A DNA stretch of 8,695 nucleotides from an uncultured Planctomycetota bacterium (GTDB lineage: Bacteria; Planctomycetota; Planctomycetia; Pirellulales; Thermoguttaceae): positions 1 through 8,695 of the forward strand of contig CADBTE010000016.1 in assembly GCA_902797455.1 (NCBI GenBank). Reading direction: 5' to 3'. How positions within the stretch are numbered: position 1 is the stretch's first letter; the number at the start of each line of letters is the position of its first letter. The notes beneath the pieces are model-generated. The model had not been told where the DNA came from and searched no databases. It saw only the letters and a list, made by a program, of their open reading frames with translations. A program made the translations under genes and the position numbers. Below are positions 1 to 5,187 of this stretch, in pieces.

Positions 1-779
1 AGGAACGGGGCGGATAATTTCTCGGCAAGCCGACACATTTCATCAAAGCAATCGGGACGCGGAACTTCTATGCTCAGGTATTTTCCGACTCTCACGGGAA
101 TCGGTTTCCAATCGAGAGTATAGTAACTCCTCTTCGCCGCCCCTGTATGATCCGCACTGACATAGAGGAATTTGGGCTTGCCGCGGAAACAATGGATTTT
201 GTAGTCTTCAGGAGTCCCACGGCTGGCCTTGAGCATTTTTTCAACAATGATTCTCGGATGAACATCCTTGTACCCCCACTCAAAACCGAAATAGTAATAG
301 TTCAGAGCAAGCCATTGCCGAATCTTGCGCCGGGCCTTATCTTCGTCAAATGGCTGTCCGGGACGATAGAAGATGTTGCAGTGCGATCCATGCGAAGCCT
401 TGATCACACAATCGCATGGGAGCTTGGAAAAATCCAGATCCTCCACACGGTCATAGATACCGACTACGGGGACAAGGTATTCAGGACCGATAACACTTTC
501 GACGTAGTCGCGAACCGTGACCTTATCGGCGCATTGGGTAATCAGCGGATCACGGACATTCAGCTTCAGCCAGGCAATTTTCTCGGTGAACTTCTTCGGA
601 TGATCCAGATCAGGATCCACTCCCATTGCCTTTTTATACGAGCGGCGAATCATCTCACGTTCACCGTATTTCTCGAGCAGGCGTTTGTTCCTGTTGACCA
701 GGTAACGATGGTACGCGGGGCGCAGGGAAGATGTCAGACGAGAAGGCATCATCTTTCTTAGAGACTTGAACAGGTTCAT
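1..779 (-). CDS. TupA-like ATP-grasp protein (polysaccharide biosynthesis), C-terminus beyond window
   Basis: Reading from ATG at 779 towards position 1, the frame stays open for 259 codons and runs off the window, so the C-terminus is missing. The start (MNLFKSLRKMM) has a strong ribosome site, GAGGGAAG at 791-784. The protein resembles the TupA-like ATP-grasp family of teichuronic-acid, capsule and O-antigen loci. Visible hallmarks are a basic N-terminus, PKKFTEKIAWLKL at 61-73, a DKVTVRDYV segment at 85-93, YLVPVVGIYD at 101-110, an ATP-grasp lysine region VIKASHGSHCN at 125-135, and PRIIVEKML at 175-183 followed by DYKIHCFRGKPKF at 192-204. Family members are thought to join or modify sugar or amino groups during surface glycan assembly; the exact reaction here is unknown. 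Lines sampled inside the gene are about 40-50% G+C, lower than neighbouring genes, as often seen in exchanged polysaccharide loci. It has its own promoter and is isolated from the upstream gene by a terminator. Confidence 0.85.
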   Translation of the reverse strand, partial: MNLFKSLRKMMPSRLTSSLRPAYHRYLVNRNKRLLEKYGEREMIRRSYKKAMGVDPDLDHPKKFTEKIAWLKLNVRDPLITQCADKVTVRDYVESVIGPEYLVPVVGIYDRVEDLDFSKLPCDCVIKASHGSHCNIFYRPGQPFDEDKARRKIRQWLALNYYYFGFEWGYKDVHPRIIVEKMLKASRGTPEDYKIHCFRGKPKFLYVSADHTGAAKRSYYTLDWKPIPVRVGKYLSIEVPRPDCFDEMCRLAEKLSAPF

Positions 780-792
780 ACTTCTTCCCTCA

Positions 793-827
793 GGTAAACT
801 AATGGTTTCACGGCGCCATCAATTACC
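793..827 (-). other. Imperfect inverted repeat in the leader of the ATP-grasp gene
   Basis: GGTAA (793-797) and ATGG (802-805) are mirrored by CCAT (816-819) and TTACC (823-827). This gives a nine-pair stem interrupted by a small internal loop and capped by a ten-base loop. In the minus-strand transcript it ends just before the ribosome site at 791-784. It could be an operator, a leader hairpin, or chance; nothing in the sequence decides. Confidence 0.3.
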
Positions 828-881
828 ACGTGACTTCTTTTTTGGCTGGAGCCTCTGTGGTCATTAAACCTCGCGACGGTA

Positions 882-909
882 ATTTTAGCCGCGTTCGTCT
901 TATCGGCAA
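882..909 (-). promoter_or_regulatory. Predicted sigma-70-type promoter for the ATP-grasp gene
   Basis: On the minus strand TTGCCG (909-904) is followed after 16 bases by TAAAAT (887-882), a 4/6 and a 5/6 match to the consensus boxes. Transcription would begin near 875, leaving a leader of about 95 bases before the ATG at 779. It lies just downstream of the terminator at 968-997, where an independent promoter is expected. Confidence 0.5.
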
Positions 910-967
910 GTTGGGAACCGCGGTGTTCGGCCAAGCGGGTTTTCGGAAAAGAAAAACCAAGCACCTT

Positions 968-997
968 AAAAAACGCGCGTCAGATCGGACGCGGCGT
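968..997 (-). terminator. Rho-independent terminator after the LpoB-like gene
   Basis: In minus-strand RNA the arm at 997-988 (ACGCCGCGTC) pairs with the arm at 981-973 (GACGCGCGT). This makes nine base pairs with one bulged C and a six-base loop (CGATCT). The stem runs directly into a run of six T (973-968). It lies about 30 bases beyond the stop codon of the gene at 1026-1679. This is the clearest intrinsic terminator in the window. Confidence 0.85.
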
Positions 998-1025
998 TGT
1001 TTCTGCGACACAGAGAAAAAACAGC

Positions 1026-1679
1026 TTAGAATATCCCCAATACCTTCTTCCTCTCGGCCGTGGCCACCGAATAGACACCCCGCAGAGGGCCCTGGGTGTG
1101 GGAGACGGTGTTTTCTTCCATCGAGTAGACCTCGAAATTGACCACTTCCTGGGCGGGGACCCCGTGATCCGGATCGCCTGTTCGAACGATATGGGCGGAA
1201 ATAATGTAATCAAAGTCCTCGCCAAGGGCACTGACCCACTGCTGCCGCTTGCTCGGGATGAACATATCGTTGCGCTTCACCCCGCTTTTTTCCAGCGCCC
1301 GCTGGAGGGTCGCGTCGTCGATAAAACGATAAGGGGTCGCTTCGCTGAACTGCTTGCGGACTTCACGCGAAAGCTCGGGAACCTCTCGGCCATTGACGTC
1401 GTTCACCCCAAGAAAACAGATACGACGATCGGTTTTCTGGTCCGGCGAGAGAAGGTCGTTATTGCGCATCTTCACGATCACGGAGCGTGTCACCTCGGCC
1501 AAGCCCGCGTCGGATCCGATCCCGGCGGCCGTCTCGGAGGTCTCCGGAACCTGGGAGGACTTATTCGACGAGAAGGCCGAGCAGCCCGCCATCAGAGTTA
1601 GAGCCAACAGCGATACCAACGCGGGGATTCCTCCGCCAAAGAAGGCAAAACAGCCCGTTTTATCCCGATCAAACAACAT
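1026..1679 (-). CDS. LpoB-like outer-membrane lipoprotein, candidate penicillin-binding-protein activator
   Basis: The product is 217 residues starting at ATG 1679. It begins with a lipoprotein signal: charged MLFDRDK, a hydrophobic core at about 11-30, and lipobox LMAG before Cys33, the expected lipidated residue. A Ser/Thr-rich linker (34-58) leads to a compact domain at about 59-190, with GLAEVTRSVIVKM (59-71), RRICFLGVNDV (85-95), a helix PELSREVRKQFSEA, and YRFIDDATLQRALEK (117-131). This arrangement resembles LpoB, the outer-membrane lipoprotein that stimulates the peptidoglycan synthase PBP1b in enterobacteria. The match is by fold pattern, so the activator role is inferred and another periplasmic lipoprotein function is possible. 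The frame stays open upstream to 2153, but starts there would bury the signal peptide and run antisense to the neighbouring gene. It is divergent from the FtsQ-like gene and ends in a strong terminator. Confidence 0.75.
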   Translation of the reverse strand: MLFDRDKTGCFAFFGGGIPALVSLLALTLMAGCSAFSSNKSSQVPETSETAAGIGSDAGLAEVTRSVIVKMRNNDLLSPDQKTDRRICFLGVNDVNGREVPELSREVRKQFSEATPYRFIDDATLQRALEKSGVKRNDMFIPSKRQQWVSALGEDFDYIISAHIVRTGDPDHGVPAQEVVNFEVYSMEENTVSHTQGPLRGVYSVATAERKKVLGIF

Positions 1680-1697
1680 CGGCTCGATTCCCGTGGT

Positions 1698-1726
1698 TTG
1701 ACAAATATTTCTTTCTGCCGTACGAT
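1698..1726 (+). promoter_or_regulatory. Predicted sigma-70-type promoter for the FtsQ-like gene
   Basis: A perfect TTGACA (1698-1703) is followed, after exactly 17 bases, by TACGAT (1721-1726), a 4/6 match to the -10 box. Transcription would begin near 1733, giving a leader of about 98 bases before the ATG at 1831. It is the only full-consensus -35 box noticed in the intergenic regions of this window. Confidence 0.55.
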
Positions 1727-1752
1727 TAAAGACAAAGGCGGCACCGGTGGGG

Positions 1753-1781
1753 ACTATGATGTTTTTTTCACACCGCGGCAA
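1753..1781 (-). promoter_or_regulatory. Possible promoter for the LpoB-like gene
   Basis: TTGCCG (1781-1776) and CATAGT (1758-1753) are spaced by 17 bases on the minus strand, each matching consensus at four of six positions. Transcription would start near 1746, about 67 bases before the ATG at 1679. The call is weak because both boxes are imperfect, but the same -35 word occurs in two better promoters in this window. Confidence 0.35.
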
Positions 1782-1830
1782 GAGCATTTTTCCCTCACGG
1801 GACAAAAGACGTTTTTCGAAAAGAGGATAG

Positions 1831-2832
1831 ATGGACACTCCCAACAGCCGGCCGGAAGAACCCTTTCCGGACCACGGCCCGACCCTTGACGACCCCACGA
1901 TCGCGGATTCCGGCAAGAAGGAGTACGCTGTTTCGCGGGCGACCGTTTTTGTCCAGGCGGCCGTAGCCGCGGCGATCATTTTCGCGCTGTGTCTGACCTG
2001 GGAGCAGCGGCGCGAAAAAACCCTCAATGAATCCCAATATCGGGCGGGGAAGCAGCATATCGTCATCCAGGACCCGCCCCCTTGGATCTCGCCGCGCTTC
2101 ATCGACGAGGTTCTCAAAGATGCCCCCGATTTAGCGGGGGAGATCAACATCACCGATCGGGGGCAGGTGGAGCGGTTCTACCGCGCGCTGACGCATCACC
2201 CCTGGGTCAAGCGGGTTAAGTCGCTGAGGATCAGCTACCCGGCCAGCATTATCGCCTCTATTGAGTTTCGCGAACCGATCGCGCTGGTCGAGGCATCGGA
2301 TCACTACGAGGGGGAATACGAAAACAGTGTCTTCCCGATCGATTGCGAGGGGGTTCTCCTTCCGGACGACTACCTAACCGCCTCCATGGCCTTGGATCCG
2401 AGCTCCGTCTACGACTACATTTGGATCGCGGGGATCCAATCCACACCAATGGGAGGTACGGGGGAACCTTGGAACGACCCGGCGGTAGAGGACGCCGCGA
2501 TGCTGGCCGATTTCCTCTCCGATAAATTTGTCCGGCTCGGGATCCAGAAGATATCCCTCCCCCCCAATCAGGAACTCAATGAGATGGAGGCGGACGCTCG
2601 GTTCGATCTGATCACCACACGCAACAGGAAGATCCCCTGGGGGGTCTTCCCCGCCTCACCGGTGATCTCCGCCAGGAAACAGGCCGACGGCCAGCAGCGC
2701 AGCGAGACGCTCAAAAACGATCTTTTCGGCCGGGAACAAAAAAAAATCGACTGGCTCGTCGACCTGATTCAGCGCTACGGTTCTCTCGACGACGTCCCGC
2801 AGGAGGAACTCGACAAGGGGATGGGGGAATAA
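1831..2832 (+). CDS. FtsQ/DivIB-like bitopic membrane protein
   Basis: The product is 333 residues starting at ATG 1831, with AGAGGA three bases upstream as a close-set ribosome site. The layout follows FtsQ/DivIB: an acidic cytoplasmic tail (1-34), one membrane helix at about 35-57, then a POTRA-like region at about 75-155 with HPWVKRVKSLRISYP (123-137) and IEFREPIALVEA (144-155). A beta-type domain follows, with FPIDCEGVLLPDDYL (168-182), YIWIAGI (196-202), a helix around LADFLSDKFVRLGIQKISL (225-243), and KIDWLVDLIQRYG (305-317). FtsQ is a division scaffold linking FtsB/FtsL to the septal synthase. No ftsA, ftsZ, murC or ddl is adjacent, so this is not a standard dcw cluster, and if the host is a planctomycete an FtsZ ring may be absent. 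The role is inferred from architecture; another POTRA-bearing envelope protein remains possible. Confidence 0.7.
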   Translation: MDTPNSRPEEPFPDHGPTLDDPTIADSGKKEYAVSRATVFVQAAVAAAIIFALCLTWEQRREKTLNESQYRAGKQHIVIQDPPPWISPRFIDEVLKDAPDLAGEINITDRGQVERFYRALTHHPWVKRVKSLRISYPASIIASIEFREPIALVEASDHYEGEYENSVFPIDCEGVLLPDDYLTASMALDPSSVYDYIWIAGIQSTPMGGTGEPWNDPAVEDAAMLADFLSDKFVRLGIQKISLPPNQELNEMEADARFDLITTRNRKIPWGVFPASPVISARKQADGQQRSETLKNDLFGREQKKIDWLVDLIQRYGSLDDVPQEELDKGMGE

Positions 2833-2843
2833 CCCCCATTCCC
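2817..2843 (+). terminator. G/C-rich hairpin spanning the stop codon of the FtsQ-like gene
   Basis: GGGGATGGGGG (2817-2827) pairs with CCCCCATTCCC (2833-2843) over eleven positions, including one G-U pair, around a five-base loop AATAA. The TAA stop (2830-2832) sits in the loop. No T-run follows, so it is not a classical terminator; it may stall polymerase or protect the 3' end. Confidence 0.5.
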
Positions 2844-2846
2844 AAA

Positions 2847-2863
2847 CGCCGGTTTACCCGGCG
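2847..2863. terminator. Second hairpin between convergent genes
   Basis: CGCCGG (2847-2852) and CCGGCG (2858-2863) form a perfect six-pair stem with loop TTTAC. It lies in the 37-base gap between the convergent stops at 2832 and 2870, so it could act on both strands. Neither side has a strong T-run: ATGATTT follows on plus and TTTGGG on minus. Confidence 0.45.
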
Positions 2864-2869
2864 ATGATT

Positions 2870-3742
2870 TCAGTAAACGCCGATGGCCCTCATCCACGCG
2901 CCCACCCGCTCGGGCCAATCACCGGCGTGGTCGTCGCTCGGCCGAGTACCGAAACCGTGACCAAGACCGGCCAGGATATGAAGCTCGCAGGGAATCTCCA
3001 TCTGGTGAACCTTTTCGTAAACAGCGATCGAACCGAGGGAGGCGATCGGGTCGGTATCGCCGTGAATCAGGCAGATCGGCGGGGTCTTGTCATCGAAGAG
3101 AAAATCGTCGACCATCGTCGCCCCGTACCCACGGTCCTTATTGACCGAATCGGCACCGTCGCTGAGGACATACGCCGGATAGATCGGAACCGCGAAGTTC
3201 AGGTGACAGGGGACCGTCCGGTCAAGATCATCAACCGGTTCGTAGGAAGAGACACTCGATGAAGCTGCTGTCATCAGCGTCAGATGTCCCCCGGCGGAAA
3301 AACCAAGCATCCCGATTTTTTCGGGATCGATCCCCCACTCTTCGGCGTGGGAACGAACGATGCGAACCGTCCGCTGCGCGTCCTGCCAGGCGGGAAGATG
3401 TTTCGGGAGATTCTTTCGGCGGGGGATGCGATAGTGAAGGATCACCACGGTAATCCCCTGCTTATTAAAGCGCTCGGCCACGGAGCTTCCCTCGTGCTCG
3501 ACCGCCAGGTGGGAGTACCCTCCGCCGGGCGCGACGATAAGACACGCGTCGGAAGTCTTTTCCGCCGGCGGGCAGTAGATCCAGACAGGAACCGTCAGAT
3601 CTCCCGCCTCGGTCGTTTGCGCCGACTCATTAGGCGCGGCGCCGGGCCAGACTGGTTCCCCTGTCGAGGCGGCGAGGGCCGCCCCCCCAAGAATCACAAA
3701 GAACGAAAGGACAAAAATCAGGGTGGAAAGGGACGTTTTCAT
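2870..3742 (-). CDS. Secreted alpha/beta hydrolase, acetyl-esterase/BD-FAE-like
   Basis: The product is 290 residues starting at ATG 3742, with GGAGA about six bases upstream. A Sec signal peptide occupies 1-25 (hydrophobic FVLSFFVILGG, likely cut after ALA). The alpha/beta-hydrolase catalytic elements are all present: oxyanion-loop APGGGY (71-76), nucleophile elbow GFSAGG with Ser149, acid Asp231 in HGDTDP, and His262 in GHGFG. The order, the length and the WQDAQRTVRIVRSHAEEWGI segment (119-138) fit the acetyl esterase/feruloyl-esterase-like group of small exported esterases that deacetylate xylan or other plant and algal glycans. The substrate cannot be read from sequence. It is the second gene of a minus-strand unit, 96 bases after the Tat-signal gene, so both exported products probably act on related material outside the cytoplasm. 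A 7-pair hairpin in the gap (3778-3802) may reduce its expression relative to the first gene. Confidence 0.82.
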   Translation of the reverse strand: MKTSLSTLIFVLSFFVILGGAALAASTGEPVWPGAAPNESAQTTEAGDLTVPVWIYCPPAEKTSDACLIVAPGGGYSHLAVEHEGSSVAERFNKQGITVVILHYRIPRRKNLPKHLPAWQDAQRTVRIVRSHAEEWGIDPEKIGMLGFSAGGHLTLMTAASSSVSSYEPVDDLDRTVPCHLNFAVPIYPAYVLSDGADSVNKDRGYGATMVDDFLFDDKTPPICLIHGDTDPIASLGSIAVYEKVHQMEIPCELHILAGLGHGFGTRPSDDHAGDWPERVGAWMRAIGVY

Positions 3743-3777
3743 CGTTTTCTCCGTGGCAGGAGTGAAGGTTGATTTAA

Positions 3778-3802
3778 AAAGGGACGTTTAGTTTTTCCCT
3801 TT
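3778..3802 (-). terminator. Intercistronic hairpin, possible attenuator
   Basis: AAAGGGA (3778-3784) and TCCCTTT (3796-3802) form a perfect seven-pair stem with an eleven-base loop. In the minus transcript the 3' arm runs into TT, giving five consecutive T in all. It lies between the two genes of the operon, so partial termination or an RNA-processing site is plausible. Confidence 0.4.
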
Positions 3803-3838
3803 GCTTGTGATGGTGGGGAGATTGTCCGGCGCGGCGGG

Positions 3839-4996
3839 TCACTCAAATTCACGGAACAGCGTATTGACCGCCTTGGCCATCGCGGCGGGGTAACGCTCGT
3901 CGTCCAAGACGTGGAAGATTTTTCTCCCCGTCTCCTCCTCGCAGGCGGACCATGTGATCGCGCCGCGCTGGTCGGCGTGGACGTTGATGTTCTCCAGGCG
4001 GAAAAGGGCCGCCTCGGGATCGACCTCACGGGAAGGAACAATCTCCCCGTCACGGGTGACGGTCCGACCGGCGATCATCAGTAAACTGGCCGTTGCCCAC
4101 AGCGCGCGGTAACCGCCGTTGTTCGAGCGGATCGTCTCAAACCACTGCTGGTCCTCCAGGGGCTTGTCGAGAAAACGAAGCCAGGAGACATCTGAGCTGC
4201 GGGTGAACATGTAGTACATGAAATTGCGAAAAGCGGGAGAAACTCCCTCCAGCAGAACTTCATGGGGGGCGCTGAAATAGGTGGAATAACCACCGCTGCG
4301 CCAGTTGAGCGTGGTGTGCCAGCAGGGGAACCAATAGACCGGACAGGGAACCTGATTAAACAGCGCGGCCTGCCCCGCCGGGTTGACCGTGATATTGTAC
4401 TCCACCTGGTCGGGACGCTCGGGATTCGGGAAGGCGCTCCCGCAGTTAAGATAAATGCCCGCGCACTTTTCACGGAACAGTTCCGGTTCACGAAGCGTGG
4501 CCACGGCGATATCGGGGGCGGAACTGCCCGCCTTAAACCGAACGGGCTTCTCGCTGCGGCGCAGGGTGTCGAGGATCATCTGGACCGCCGCCAGTTCGCG
4601 CGCCGGGGCATTGGCAAAACAGTCGTCTGTCGAAGTCATCTTCATCGACGAGCCGACCACCCCGGGAACCGCGCTGGCGCAGATACGGTTCAGCTGCGCC
4701 AATGCCGCGATGGCCGGATCCCCTCCCCCTCCTCCATCGGCGGGAGGGTAATCCAATATCACGCCGAGCGGGTCGATCCACCCCTTTAAAGCCAGGGCAA
4801 AGAGAACAGCCAAGTCAAAGTGGTCATCCGGATCGCAGTGGGGATGAAACAGATCGGTCTGATGCAGCACCGCCGGGGGATCGGTGTCAGACAGTTCCCC
4901 GGCCCGCAGCGGAGCCGAGACCGATTGACCGCAGACTAACGCCGAGGCCGCCCCAAAGAGACTCCCATGAACAAAACCACGCCGCGACAGCTTCAT
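3839..4996 (-). CDS. Tat-exported nucleoside-hydrolase-like protein
   Basis: The product is 385 residues starting at ATG 4996, with AGGAAAGG about eleven bases upstream. A twin-arginine signal, SRRGFV at 4-9 followed by a weakly hydrophobic stretch to about 30, indicates export of a folded, probably metal-bearing protein. The domain begins with TDLFHPHCDPDDHFDLA (47-63), matching the aspartate cluster (Asp48, Asp55, Asp57, Asp58) that binds calcium in nucleoside hydrolases and the related DUF1593-type proteins. EYNITVNPAGQAALF (199-213) corresponds to the EFN...DP element, though the usual DP is NP here. The His-Asp pair expected late in nucleoside hydrolases is not evident; GGYRALWATASLLMIAG (294-310) stands there. 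The fold assignment is therefore firmer than the activity: it may cleave N-ribosides or act on another sugar-linked substrate. It heads a two-gene unit with the esterase and is divergent from larC. Confidence 0.78.
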   Translation of the reverse strand: MKLSRRGFVHGSLFGAASALVCGQSVSAPLRAGELSDTDPPAVLHQTDLFHPHCDPDDHFDLAVLFALALKGWIDPLGVILDYPPADGGGGGDPAIAALAQLNRICASAVPGVVGSSMKMTSTDDCFANAPARELAAVQMILDTLRRSEKPVRFKAGSSAPDIAVATLREPELFREKCAGIYLNCGSAFPNPERPDQVEYNITVNPAGQAALFNQVPCPVYWFPCWHTTLNWRSGGYSTYFSAPHEVLLEGVSPAFRNFMYYMFTRSSDVSWLRFLDKPLEDQQWFETIRSNNGGYRALWATASLLMIAGRTVTRDGEIVPSREVDPEAALFRLENINVHADQRGAITWSACEEETGRKIFHVLDDERYPAAMAKAVNTLFREFE

Positions 4997-5078
4997 CGAT
5001 TAAAGAACCTTTCCTAGAGACTTTCTTTCTCGTCACTGAAAAAACTCAGCATTTTGCGGACCCCGCCCACGCAAAAAA

Positions 5079-5107
5079 ATTATAGCTTCCGCCCATTCGG
5101 TATTCAA
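5079..5107 (-). promoter_or_regulatory. Predicted promoter for the exported-hydrolase operon
   Basis: TTGAAT (5107-5102) and a perfect TATAAT (5084-5079) lie 17 bases apart on the minus strand. Transcription would begin near 5072, leaving about 75 bases before the ATG at 4996. The -35 box shares two bases with that of the opposing larC promoter. Confidence 0.65.
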
Positions 5108-5134
5108 GACAGCGGGGCGGGCATTGGGTATAAT
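5106..5134 (+). promoter_or_regulatory. Predicted promoter for larC
   Basis: AAGACA (5106-5111) and a perfect TATAAT (5129-5134) are separated by 17 bases. Transcription would begin near 5141, about 47 bases before the ATG at 5188. Its -35 box overlaps the divergent promoter by two bases, so RNA polymerase can probably occupy only one at a time. Confidence 0.6.
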
Positions 5135-5187
5135 GGCGGAGCGGCGGTTAATCCCTAGACCAATACAACCCCTACAGAAGAGTGTTT

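Noticed and set aside
147..761. 204-codon plus-strand frame at the left end
   Set aside because: The minus strand encodes a clear TupA-like ATP-grasp protein over the same bases, with a good ribosome site; the plus frame is its shadow.
1098..1601. 167-codon plus-strand frame antisense to the LpoB-like gene
   Set aside because: The minus frame has a signal peptide, lipobox, domain pattern and terminator; the plus frame has none of these.
1680..2153. N-terminal extension of the LpoB-like gene to ATG 2153
   Set aside because: It would run antisense through the FtsQ-like gene and place 158 extra residues before a complete lipoprotein signal peptide.
5182..5187. GTG start two codons before the chosen larC ATG
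   Set aside because: It overlaps the likely ribosome site AGAAGAG, and the family's N-terminus begins at the following ATG.
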